From NCBI GenBank assembly GCA_025093555.1, contig JAIWNF010000172.1:1-17430 (forward strand): DNA of 17,430 nucleotides, given 5' to 3'. The stretch is from Circinella umbellata. Its lineage: Eukaryota; Mucoromycota; Mucoromycetes; Mucorales; Lichtheimiaceae. Below the pieces are notes generated by a model that saw only the letters and a program-made list of their open reading frames with translations, was not told the origin of the DNA and searched no databases. Made by a program: the position numbers and the translations under genes. Shown one piece after another: positions 9,186 to 17,430 of the stretch (position 1 is the stretch's first letter; each line of letters begins with the position of its first letter).

Positions 9186-10746
9186 TCATTTAACCAAAGT
9201 TTTTGATATACAACTTTTGCTTGCTCCAGTGTCTATTAGTGTACGTATATGTACGTTATTGATAACAAAATTTCCATAAAGGGCTGTTGTAGTAAGTGAT
9301 GGAGGTGCTTCTTCATCTAGCACTGCAAGAGATCGTGCTGTTTTACTTATTCCTGAGAATTGCCTTCTCATTGATGGTGCTAGTTTTAATAATTGTGCAA
9401 AACTTATGTCTGCTTTATGGTTGAGAATATCGGCAGATACGTCGTATGGTTCTTTATTGATAATATTTCGCGTTGAAGCACAGAATTTGTTTTTCTGCTG
9501 TGATTGCCTTTTTTGGTACTTCTTTGTTTCCTTACTTTTATTATTTTCTTTATTTTCCTGGGTTAATATTTTGTTTTGTTCTATACTTTTCTCAGCTGTT
9601 CCCTGATGGGGCATAATTTTTGGTGGGAAAGGAGAAGTATTTTTATTGGTTTTATTTCCCGCTCCTTCTGATGGCGAATCTATTTCCATATCGTCTAAGG
9701 CGTTTCTCACTTGTGTCCATTGGTTTCCCGCTGGAGGATTGATGCTACTTGATGGTTCCCAGCTAGGTGTCTGTTGATTGGTAAAAGCAGAATGTCCAAA
9801 AGTTGACGTAATGCCTGTGTTAGGTGTGGTAGAAGGCTGTGGGTTTTGCGCGCTATTTACGGTATTAATGTGGCTTTCTGGTTGACTAAGCTTTGTTTTG
9901 GAAGATTCGCCTCGTTCTTGGGTTGACATGTGATTCGCTTGTGACGACGTGGCTTGTTTTTGCTTTATATTTTTACTAATAGTAGGTTCATTGAACTCTA
10001 CTTTCTTTTGCACATTCTGTTTTACTACCTTACCTTTTTCATTCCGTGGTCTTAATTGTCTAGGTGGCCGTTTGCCTTTTACTTGAGGTACTGCGTATAA
10101 TTCTTCCTCGGTATCTGCGTCACCGTACTCACGACTTTCCATGTTTTCGTATTTTACATACCCTGGTTCGTCCTGAAAAATAAATGCTTCATTACTAGGA
10201 TAGTCAGTTTCAAGGTAAGCTAATGTTGCTGATGGTGAGTTAGGTCGTGATGGTGCTACGTTTTCTCTATGCTGACCATTATTATTATTTCGGTAGGGGC
10301 GAGCTTCTTCATAACGGTTTCTTGGAGATATTTCTTCTTCTCGTTCATTACGATAAGGTCTTCCACTGTATTTTGATTCAACATTTCGTTCCTGATTTTC
10401 ATAGTATCTTCCTCCATTGTTATATGGTCGGTAACTATTTCGATATTGGTTTCGGTTATAGCGGTTTGGGTTGTCGTTATATCTGTAACGAGGTTCATTG
10501 ATTTTATGGGTTTCTTCTTGGATTAAGCGTCTTAATAAGCTTTCTAAGCTATTTTCTTGTAATTTATTTTCATTTCTGTTAGATGATTCATGTTGGTATA
10601 ATTCCAGATTTTGCATTTGTGATGTTAAAGCATCTATGGTTGGAGATTCTGATCCTGGGGCTATATTGAGGTTGGGTGGATGAAAAGCTTTGGTACGTGC
10701 TTGTTTTAATGTTTCTTTTGATAGGTTGTGCTTAGTGATCCATGAA
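9186..10746 (-). pseudogene. Gag C-terminal region and start of protease
   Basis: This is the part of gag beyond the hAT insertion. It is open from the insertion border through 10616 to a TGA at 9186-9188. The first part is rich in Arg, Asn and Tyr (PRYRYNDNPNRYNRNQYRNS and similar), as expected for an RNA-binding nucleocapsid, but there is no CCHC zinc knuckle. A long Ser/Thr/Gln/Asn/Pro-rich linker follows. At the end is an aspartic protease active site (LIDTGASKS, Asp codon at 9231-9233). The TGA falls right after SKTLVK, and the same frame continues for about 50 residues of protease-like sequence before a frameshift near 9029. The stop is therefore probably a nonsense mutation in a gag-protease-pol fusion. 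Deleting the hAT element plus one 8-bp duplication puts this frame in register with the upstream gag ORF. Confidence 0.85.
10739..10746. repeat. 8-bp target site duplication TCCATGAA (left)
   Basis: This is an exact copy of 11839-11846, directly bordering the 14-bp inverted repeats of the hAT-type element. Eight base pairs is the diagnostic length for hAT insertion. Confidence 0.92.
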
Positions 10747-10761
10747 TAGGGATCTTAGTAC

Positions 10762-10915
10762 AATCCGGATTTATAAACCGATCCGTTTTTCATACGGATT
10801 GGATCGGATTTGGATTGTGTCTCAACGGATTCGGATCGGATTCGGATCGTAATTCTACAATCCGGATTGTAAACGGATTGACATCTATGGATCCGTCGGA
10901 TTTTTCTGATCCGTC
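10762..10915. repeat. Left subterminal CGGAT/ATCCG array
   Basis: I count 15 occurrences of the pentamer ATCCG or its complement in about 150 bp, in both orientations, with palindromic ATCCGGAT at two places. The spacing is irregular. Position next to the inverted repeat suggests transposase binding. Confidence 0.85.
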
Positions 10916-11308
10916 ATTATAATTATAGAGTAATGGATCAAAGTTTAACAATGCTGTGGTAAGGTATATATATATATTCAAATAAAGAAGAGAGTAAGTT
11001 TTTGTATATTATTATATACTTGAATAGAGCAGTTGAAAAGAAAAGTAGTAATGGCTTTAATATAGAAAAAAAAATCTGAAAAGAAAGAAACAAAAATTGA
11101 AGATTAAAAAGAGAGATTAATGAACTTAATTACTATTTTTATTAATCTAGTAATGATAAAGGGAATTATGAACTTTTATTTGGTTGTAAACAGAAAAGGT
11201 AAACTTATACCTCTTTTTTTTTCAGCACACCGGAAATTTACTACTTGCCCCCACAGAAAAAAAAGTCCACGTCATGTTATATTTCTACCACAAAAACTTA
11301 TTTGTACT

Positions 11309-11490
11309 GCACCACCATAACTTTTTTTTTTCTACTATAACTTTCCCACTATAATTTTTTTCCAACTATAACTTTCTTTTCCCATTGTAACTTCTTTTTT
11401 CCCATTATAACTTTTTTTCTACTAGAACTCATTTTCCCACTATAACTTTTTATTACTACAATTCTTTTTTTATTATAACTTATTTATTTT
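11309..11490 (+). repeat. Degenerate tandem repeat in the hAT interior
   Basis: About ten units of 14-20 nt share the core CCCAYTATAACTTTTTTT with variable T-run length. It is low-complexity and has no coding potential. A minisatellite within the element is the simplest reading. Confidence 0.75.
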
Positions 11491-11679
11491 CTATTATGTT
11501 TTTCAAACCAAAATAATAAAGTCATCTAAAAATAATGCACCTCTGTTACCAATGTTTTACTTTTCTTAAACGATCTCAAACGACTACTATACACAATCTT
11601 GTAAAATACCTTCTCTCATGAGAAATACTGTGACATCTACTATATAGCCTAAATTTTCATCTAATTGATTCTTTTGCAT

Positions 11680-11820
11680 TACGGATTACGGATTCAATCC
11701 GGATTTTTACGAAACGGATTCGGATTGCAATTTTCTAATCCGTGGACAATCCGGATTTCCGAAAATCCGATCCGTTTCAAAACGGATCGGATTCGAAATG
11801 GTGCCAATCCGATCCGGATC
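11680..11820. repeat. Right subterminal CGGAT/ATCCG array
   Basis: I count 16 occurrences of ATCCG or CGGAT, again in both orientations and with ATCCGGAT palindromes, mirroring the left array. The two ends could pair into a long imperfect stem. Confidence 0.85.
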
Positions 11821-11838
11821 GGTCTACTAAGAACCCTA

Positions 11839-11846
11839 TCCATGAA
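11839..11846. repeat. 8-bp target site duplication TCCATGAA (right)
   Basis: This is an exact copy of 10739-10746 and the right border of the hAT-type insertion. In gag it covers the codons around a Ser-Trp pair. Confidence 0.92.
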
Positions 11847-12511
11847 GTGGGTACGCGATCTTCTGCTTTTTGAGGGACAAAGGGATTATCTTGTGGGTAG
11901 AGCGTAGTACCGTGTTGTCCTCTCCAAAAGCCATACGCGAATTGTTTATAATCATTGAATGTTTTTACGCCCATCATATAACAATGTTTCTTTACACGTG
12001 GTAATAATGCTGACTTAAATTTTGCTTCTATCAATGCTTCAGCTTCGCTTCCAGATAGGTCTGCAAGGTCCGCTGCTTGTTGTATTCTTCCCAAGAACAT
12101 TCTTGGAGGTTCGTCTTCTCCTTGGACTATTTGCTCGAAAGCATCCTTATAATATTCGATTACATCGGGTGTTACATACTCTTGTTCCAACTTACTGATC
12201 AAGTCGCCGTATTTTGATCCGATGGGTGGATTGAGACGAATTTCTTTCTGAAGAAAGATTCGTGCATATTTTTTTACTTGGGCATTTAGGATACTAGCCT
12301 GTCTGTCTGCGGATCTAATATTTGCAATTGCGAAATAAGATTCAAGAGTGTCTCGGAAATGTCGGAAATCTTCTCCTTCATATCCACAGAAGTCGATCAG
12401 TCTTGGTTTATAGCTCAAAGAGTCGGTGCCGTGTGCCAACACAGGTGAAAAAGATAATCCAACATCGGTATCATTATTGTTGGGAGCATGCACGGAGCTT
12501 GAGGTAGTCAT
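11847..12511 (-). pseudogene. Gag capsid region, cut by the hAT insertion
   Basis: This is the N-terminal part of the retrotransposon structural protein that assembles the particle. The ATG is at 12511, about 220 nt downstream of the primer binding site. A short Ser/Asn-rich leader is followed by a helical region of the retrotransposon gag type: FCGYEGEDFRHFRDTLESYF near the start, then KLEQEY, YYKDAFEQIVQ and FLGRIQQAADLA. About 222 residues are native. The reading frame then runs about 20 residues into the hAT inverted repeat and stops at 11777. The native continuation lies beyond the hAT element at 10746 and below, and it is in frame once the insertion and one duplication are discounted. 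The capsid part shows no other break. Confidence 0.85.
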
Positions 12512-12729
12512 GGAGGTATTTGATTATTTTATTGGGTTTGATAAATTGGTGGTAAAGATGAACTTCAAGTGTATGTTATTTGAACAAAAGATAAAATAAA
12601 AAGGTTTATGTCGAATTGGGTTGCTAATGAGTTATCAAATTCTGATTTGTCTGTCTGGAGACTGTTAATGTATAAGTTTGGTGGACCAAGTGTTATTTGA
12701 TGTTCTTTTATTGCAAATAACTTAACGAT
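12512..12729 (-). other. Leader between primer binding site and gag ATG
   Basis: These are 218 nt of AT-rich untranslated leader in the sense direction. It would be the place for a packaging signal. I see no ORF or strong structure. Confidence 0.6.
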
Positions 12730-12747
12730 CCCCTGTAGTGAGCACCA
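12730..12747 (-). promoter_or_regulatory. tRNA primer binding site
   Basis: Two nucleotides inside the 5' LTR the minus strand reads TGGTGCTCACTACAGGGG. The first TGG pairs with a tRNA 3' CCA. The implied tRNA ends AGTGAGC-A-CCA, so its acceptor stem should begin GCTCACT. An elongator Met tRNA is one candidate, but I cannot confirm it without the host tRNA set. Confidence 0.8.
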
Positions 12748-12749
12748 AA

Positions 12750-13423
12750 TGAAGCGTTACTTGTCGTAATAAAGAGCTTCGTTATATGTAATTGATATGA
12801 TTTATGTTAAGAAAATATAGTAAAAGGTTATAATTAACTTAATAATTATAGATAAGTGGTATGTGGGAGTTCTAATATTCAGGAATGTTACGTCTGAATC
12901 CACAAAAAGAGAAGTCTTAATAAAATTACTAAATGAAAATCAAATGAAAGGATTTATTTATAAAAGATAATTTATTAAAAGACGAGACAAAGTTTAAGAT
13001 AAAACTTAAGGGAAAATAGAACTTAAGGTAAAAGAGAACTGAAGAAAAGAAATTTGAGTGAAAAAGGTCGAGTATTTATACTATTTGCTTTTGTAAAAAT
13101 ATTCAATAGCTTTTGTAAAAGTAACCAATAGCTTTTGTAAAAATAACTAATAGCTTTTGTGAAAAGTTACAATTGCTTTTGTAAAAAGAAGCAATAGCTT
13201 TTGTGAAAATACTCAAAAGTGGGATCCAATAAAAATGGCACAATGGGTTTTTATACTATAATAAGAATATTTGATGATAACATGTGACTATAAACAATAA
13301 TAATAATGATAATGAAAGAGATAAAGATAATAATAATGTTATTTATAATGGGGATTATACTACTATTCGAGATAATATATATGAATAAAGAGAAAAAAAT
13401 TGGGTAACGGTATGTACGTTACA
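12750..13423 (-). repeat. 5' LTR of the retrotransposon
   Basis: This is the second full-length LTR copy (674 nt, TG...CA). It drives the genomic RNA towards lower coordinates. The differences from the 3' LTR are five transitions; two of them fall in CpG sites that are intact here and lost in the other copy. Confidence 0.96.
13073..13217 (-). promoter_or_regulatory. LTR promoter: repeats plus TATAAATA
   Basis: The minus strand has TATAAATA at 13073-13080, immediately preceded in the sense direction by six degenerate GCTTTTGTAAAA units (13085-13217). Transcription would start about 30 nt further down. A second TATA-like stretch (TATAAAAACC near 13250) lies before the repeats. The same module reappears before the accessory ORF. 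Confidence 0.65.
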
Positions 13424-13427
13424 GTAT
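13424..13427. repeat. Target site duplication GTAT (right copy)
   Basis: GTAT directly follows the CA end of the right LTR and matches 3052-3055. Confidence 0.75.
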
Positions 13428-14759
13428 GTTGAAATAATATTTAAGCTGAAACAGGTGTCTGCTGAATATTGAAGAGTAAAAAAAAACTGAAATACTCGTT
13501 ATTATCCACAAGTGGTGCATAGCTGTTGATATATAAAGTATGGTCGTGTATATTGATTTCCGTTGTAAAATTTAAATTAGCATTTGCTGAATAGATCATT
13601 TTGTTGTTCCATTAATCCCTAAATTAATAAACGTGTTTAGCAATTGGTTATTCAAACGAAAAAAAAAAGGTTTATATTGGCAAAAATTGAATTTTGCGCA
13701 GAAAAATTGCAAATATGGAAGGAGCTGAGAATGGGGCATTCCCCTTTTTTTTTTTCTTTTTTTTTTCTTTCTTTACAATAATAGTGATAAAGAAAAAAAA
13801 TGGTATGTTAATACGCTTCTTCATATTTATAAAGTGAAAGATCTACTCTTAATAACAGTAATACTAATGTTCTCATTTCCTTTTAATCTACAATTAGACT
13901 AATCAGTTGTTTTAGCTGATTGGCAGGTAAAACAATACGCGTGTTGTTGTTTAAGCTTAAAAGGATTGACTTTGACACGCGTGCTATTTTATTTTTCTTT
14001 CAAACGTCATATTAACAACATATTTTTATTACTTCTGGTTTAACATTATATAGTCATTTGCCTAATGAATTAATAATCCCAAGTTTAATATTGAAGGAAA
14101 AGGCATGCAATCAGTAAGTGAATATGCTGAAATAGTGTATAACGCGCGTTATTCATATTATTACCAAAGACTTGCACGACGCGCGTTGTATAGACTTTCC
14201 TCTTCAATGTTACAATTCCTTCTACGGATTTAAGTAATTATATAAACGATTTAACAATCAGATTCAAGCTGATTTATATTCAAAGACGAAATCGGTGAGT
14301 TAACAGATAACAGTATATTTCAAGAAACAAAACTGGTTATATGAGACTTCCATATAGCACAATAACAATTTGAGTAAAATAAAATACATGGATGTATACT
14401 GTCCAGAAATATTAACTTATATATTGTATGAATAAGTCGGGCAATGGCTTAATATTAAGGAGAGAAAGAAAAGTAGGAATCATATTCAGTAAAAGCATAT
14501 ATAGTAAAGGGGAGCAACATAAATTCATGAAATATAAAGTATAAGAAAGAGACAGGTTGAGGCATAACGAAATAAATAAGAAAGGACAAAAAGAAAACAT
14601 AAGAAGCATATATAAATGATATGGTATAAAAAGATTAAAAAAAATATAGTGGAAAGTGGAGCATAAATAGAAAGAGAATGTGGCGTAGTAATTAAATAAA
14701 AGTTATATAATGATATTGAGGGGAGTGGTTCTTAAGAATATAAAGTATATATATATAAA
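13428..14759. other. AT-rich non-coding flank
   Basis: This is the original locus right of the LTR insertion. It has poly-T/poly-A runs (about 13743-13800) and four CpG-rich palindromes: ACGCGT at 13937 and 13977, and ACGCGCGT at 14142 and 14179. A 65-codon minus-strand frame (14412-14609) is hydrophobic, low-complexity and unsupported. No gene or RNA is recognised. Confidence 0.5.
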
Positions 14760-14835
14760 CTAGCGGTCCCTGTCTCGCTTCGCTCGACTGAATGAGCCAC
14801 TTCGCTTCGCTTCGTGTCATTCAACGGGTCCACGT
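14760..14835 (-). other. Helitron 3' terminal region with CTAG end
   Basis: On the minus strand this GC-rich end contains repeated CGAAG pentamers and short self-complementary GCGAAGCGAG segments, then GACAGGGACCGCTAG. Helitrons usually have a small hairpin 10-12 nt before the end; only a weak one is visible here. Confidence 0.55.
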
Positions 14836-14837
14836 CG

Positions 14838-14888
14838 CAAGGGGGGTAAACCCCCCCTTGACCCCCCCCATTGGGGGCAAGCCCCCAA
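14838..14888. repeat. Two strong GC-rich hairpins near the Helitron 3' end
   Basis: Positions 14838-14860 form a perfect 9-bp stem (CAAGGGGGG / CCCCCCTTG) with a 5-nt loop. Positions 14871-14888 form a perfect 7-bp stem (TTGGGGG / CCCCCAA) with a CAAG loop. They stand out in AT-rich surroundings and probably belong to the Helitron 3' structure. A transcription terminator for the helicase gene is another possibility. Confidence 0.7.
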
Positions 14889-15163
14889 ACCCCCATCCGG
14901 TACTCGCTCAAAGCTGCATTCGAGGATATCATACAAAGATATATTTCTTCTTTTTACCTATCCAGTTAAAAGTATCTCTCTTTTGCTATACAAAAATACA
15001 ATTCTACTTATAAGAACTTACCTTATGTAACATACTAAGAATGAGATTTATTTAGGAGAGTAATGTTTATGGTTAAGGAAATATATAAAGAGTAAAGAGA
15101 GAACAAATAAAAATAGAAAAAGTGATGTAAGAGTGATTAATTTGTAGAGACGTAATCGTAAAG
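14889..15163 (-). other. Helitron 3' non-coding segment
   Basis: This AT-rich stretch lies between the helicase stop codon and the hairpins. It probably includes the 3' untranslated part of the helicase transcript. No other feature is seen. Confidence 0.5.
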
Positions 15164-17430
15164 CTAAAGTACTTCTGTGTATACAACATTCCTCGTGTAT
15201 ATACCTTCCTGACCATTAATGGTTGATTCATCACGGTCTAATGTAATAAAGATCGAATTTGGTGTTCTTACTCGTGAAAAAGCGACATATAATAACCCAT
15301 GAGTGAAGACAGGGTTTGGCAAATAAAGACCAATGGTGTCGAAAGTTTGTCCTTGAGCTTTGTTGATTGTCATTGAAAATGCAAGACGTATTGGGAATTG
15401 GGTGCGTTGGAATTCAATAGGACACTCACTTTTTTTTGATGTGATGGTAATGCGAGGCAATAAAACTATTTCACCTATATGTGTGCCAGTGGCAATTTGA
15501 GCTTCAATAACATTTCGACGAAAAGATATACAAATTAGACGTGTTCCATTACAGAGACCTTGTGAAGTATTAAGATTACGCAAGAGCATGACAGGACATC
15601 CTGGTTTGAGTTTTAATGTATGTGGGGGAAGACCAGATGGAGAAAGAGAATTTAAAATTTCGGTTGGATATGACAAAGATTCTTCTGGATCAACCATGCT
15701 ATCAGCACTTAAATATTCTTCAGTTGTTCCGGGAAATTTTGATTGTAAAATGGCTTCGTTAATTGTTGCTACGTCAACATTTTTTGGTGTGAGGATAGCT
15801 CGTGACATTAGAAATTCGCGAGAAGGAGTAGTAGAGAGCATATCACCATATATTGTGTCAATCAGAGTTAAAAGGTTGTATCCAGGCATTAACATGGAAT
15901 TACGAAGCTTAATACGATCCTCAGTTTCTGGAGCAATTTGCTCTCTGTTTTCACCTATTCGTAATAAATACTCTGCAAATTCTCGTAGCTGTTCAGAGTT
16001 GTGAGTGTTGTTTGCTTGCTGGACACGCATATTAGTTTGAAGACGACATACTTGCGTATGACGCCATATACTTGATCTTTTCAAACTTTGAGCAACAATT
16101 TGTGCGCGTGATGCATTGGGAATAACAGGTAAAACCTAAGAGAAATATTGAAAATAAATTAGGTATAACAATATAATAGATATTATCAACCTAAATTTAA
16201 ATGCTAATTAACTTATTATACCTGACGAAAGTCACCGCCGAAAACAATTAGTTTTCCACCAAAAGGTACGTGTTCTAAGGCAGGGTCTACAGATTTCATC
16301 AAATCCTGCATACTGCGATTAACACATTCAATAAGATCCTTACTGATCATTGAAGCTTCATCCCATATAATTAAAGTCGTTAATTTTAAAAGCTGTGCTG
16401 TGGCAGATCGCGGGGTAAATGAACAAAATGATGTGTGATCAAGGTCAAGAGGAATCTTAAATAAAGAGTGAGCAGTTCTACCACCTTCCATTAAAAGTGC
16501 AGCAGTACCACTGGTTGCGACAGCAAGAGCAATGTCACCTTGACGTCTGACACGATCAAGAAGAGCATTAAATATATAAGTTTTTCCTGTGCCACCAGGA
16601 CCATCAACAAAGTAAACTTTAGGCTCAGTATTTGGACGTTCTAAAGCGTTGCATACATTGTCGAATACATTTTGTTGATCATTGTTAAAATTGAGCACTG
16701 GTGCGGGATGACGATTTAATCTTTCAGCAATGTCGCGTTGTTGACGAATAAGAAAAGGTTCAGCTGGTTGTTGATTGTTATCATTTTGTTGAGTTCTATC
16801 AGGAAGAGTGAAACCATCGAATTCCGTGAGTGATCGTGATGTAGTTGCCATGATAGATTCAATTGCAAGTAGAGCTTGTCCGTATATATCATCAGATTCT
16901 GGTAAAGATTGGTCATTTGCTTCATTTCTTGCAGTATGTAAAAAATCCTCAGAAAGATTTGATCGATATGCCATCCATAGAGCATGTGGATCTTCTGGGC
17001 TACAATAAGTTAAGATCACGGAAAAAAGCTGTCTTAAAGCAGCAGGGAGCTGATATGATGCTGCTTGTTCCAGGCAACCTTCCCATTCTTGCTGTCCCGT
17101 AAGTAGTCCGCGCCTTCTTGCAGCAGCTTGAAATGATGGCATAAGCTCATTTTCAACGGTTTTAAGCTCATTGAAAGAAGTTGCTCCGGGAACATGATAT
17201 AATAGTAATCTGAGATGGTATTTTTCTACTTGACTCGGAGAAACAGCATACATACGTCCAATAGTAGCACCATGTCCTCGTTCACGAATTTTCCAACGAC
17301 GATCAGATTTTACAAAAACATAGTTCTCAGGAAAGTCAGGATACAATACCTGGCGGCCATCCTCATTTTCAATATTGTAATTGAACCAAGCTATTAAACT
17401 CGTTTCATGTACACGATCAACAATAGTCGT
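15164..17430 (-). CDS. Helitron Pif1-like helicase (partial, one intron)
   Basis: This is the C-terminal helicase domain of a Helitron Rep-helicase, a SF1B 5'-3' DNA helicase that would unwind DNA during rolling-circle transposition. Exon A runs from the window edge (17430) to 16222 and exon B from 16135 to the TAG at 15164-15166; both are free of breaks. The frame is open at the edge, so the protein starts outside the window. Motifs are Walker A GPGGTGKT (16579-16602), TSGTAA after it, the DEAS box IIWDEAS (16351-16362), FGGDFRQ at the exon A end, then in exon B PGCPVMLLRNL, NGTRLIC, MTINKAQGQTF and LYVAFSRV. The ending NVVYTEVL is typical of Helitron helicases. A cellular Pif1 is less likely given the Helitron-type upstream sequence (WFNYNIENEDGRQVLYPDFP) and the nearby terminus. 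It could be functional if the missing N-terminal part is intact. Confidence 0.92.
16136..16221 (-). other. Intron in the Helitron helicase
   Basis: On the minus strand, donor GTATAA follows the Gln codon of GGDFRQ and acceptor TCTCTTAG precedes GTTTTACCTGTT. The intron is 86 nt, phase 0, and joins FRQ to VLPVIPNASRAQIV, the expected continuation of helicase motif III. Unspliced, translation stops at its second codon. Confidence 0.9.

Larger units (their letters stand above)
10747..11838. mobile_element. Non-autonomous hAT-type element inside gag
   Basis: This 1092-bp element has 14-bp terminal inverted repeats, TAGGGATCTTAGTA (10747-10760) and TAGGGTTCTTAGTA on the other strand (11825-11838), with one mismatch. 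Both ends are flanked by TCCATGAA. TAGGG-type ends with 8-bp duplications are typical of hAT. Inside each end lies a cluster of ATCCG/CGGAT pentamers (about 10762-10915 and 11680-11820), probably transposase-binding subterminal repeats. The AT-rich middle has a degenerate tandem tract but no transposase ORF; a 66-codon frame at 11120-11320 has no recognisable content. It would need a transposase supplied in trans. It inserted after the LTR element, since it splits gag. Confidence 0.88.
3056..13423 (-). mobile_element. Ty3/gypsy-type LTR retrotransposon (defective)
   Basis: The element is bounded by two 674-nt direct repeats with TG...CA ends and flanked by GTAT. All genes read on the minus strand: gag, protease, RT-RNase H, integrase, then an extra ORF. 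RT-RH before integrase is the Ty3/gypsy order. A primer binding site lies two nucleotides inside the right LTR and a G-rich polypurine tract abuts the left LTR, so the right LTR is the 5' LTR. Without the 1092-bp hAT insertion and its 8-bp duplication the element would be about 9.3 kb. Many frameshifts and stops make gag-pol non-functional as read. Confidence 0.93.
14760..17430 (-). mobile_element. Helitron, 3' part (5' end outside window)
   Basis: A Helitron-type Pif1 helicase gene ends at 15164. About 400 nt further downstream (minus strand) the sequence ends in CCGCTAG followed by T, fitting the Helitron 3' rule of CTRR before a T target base. GC content drops sharply at exactly this point. 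No inverted repeats or target duplication are expected. The 5' TC end and the Rep nuclease lie beyond 17430. Confidence 0.75.

Noticed and set aside
9186..9188. Programmed stop readthrough between protease and RT
   Set aside because: The stop lies inside the protease domain, a few residues after DTGA, and further frameshifts follow, so decay is simpler.
2121..9188. Alternative genetic code with TGA as a sense codon
   Set aside because: Standard Trp would not fit these Arg positions, TAG and TAA breaks also occur, and the helicase ORF has no internal TGA.
10256..10501. Two overlapping ORFs opposite and within gag (10247-10501 + and 10256-10498 -)
   Set aside because: They are shadows of the Arg/Asn-rich gag segment in other frames, with no domain.
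11120..11320. 66-aa ORF in the hAT interior as a transposase remnant
   Set aside because: It is short, low-complexity and has no hAT dimerisation or DDE motif.
14775..14930. GC-rich island as a structured RNA or rRNA fragment
   Set aside because: It is made of simple repeats and hairpins next to a Helitron-type CTAG end, with no rRNA or tRNA signature.
15588..16004. 138-aa plus-strand ORF
   Set aside because: It is the complement of the helicase exon B and has no recognisable family.

Overview
The window is a stack of transposable elements in AT-rich DNA with short GT-AG introns (75-98 nt). I see no host gene, rRNA or tRNA. The element families, intron style and base composition suggest a fungus, most likely an early-diverging lineage such as Mucoromycota. 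That placement is inference, since no marker gene is present.

Layout. (1) Positions 1-292 are AT-rich with no supported gene. (2) Positions about 293-2707 (+) hold a decayed MULE (Mutator-like) transposase gene with four exons and three introns. It has two frameshifts and two in-frame stops but keeps recognisable DDE and SWIM zinc-finger parts. (3) Positions 3056-13423 hold a Ty3/gypsy-type LTR retrotransposon, read on the minus strand. It has 674-nt LTRs that differ at 5 positions, a 4-bp target duplication (GTAT), a primer binding site and a polypurine tract. The order along its sense strand is 5' LTR, gag, protease, RT-RNase H, a spacer, integrase in its own ORF, an extra intact ORF of 199 aa, and the 3' LTR. 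Gag-pol carries at least a dozen frameshifts and stops. (4) A non-autonomous hAT-type element (10747-11838) sits inside gag. It has 14-bp inverted repeats, an exact 8-bp duplication (TCCATGAA) and dense subterminal ATCCG/CGGAT arrays. (5) Positions 13428-14759 are non-coding flank. (6) From 14760 to the right edge is the 3' part of a Helitron on the minus strand. It has a CTAG terminus, two strong GC-rich hairpins and an intact Pif1-like helicase region split by one intron. Its 5' part, where the Rep nuclease should lie, is outside the window.

The most interesting signal is the 199-aa ORF between integrase and the 3' LTR. It is the largest intact reading frame in the retrotransposon. Upstream of it lies a copy of the LTR promoter arrangement: GCTTTTGTAAAA-type repeats followed a few nucleotides later by a TATA box. 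This suggests the ORF is transcribed separately from a promoter related to the LTR. It has no signal peptide or membrane segment, so it is not an envelope gene, and its role is unknown.

A second puzzle is that nearly identical LTRs flank a badly broken pol. Possible causes are replication in trans of a defective element, LTR gene conversion, or indel errors in the assembly.
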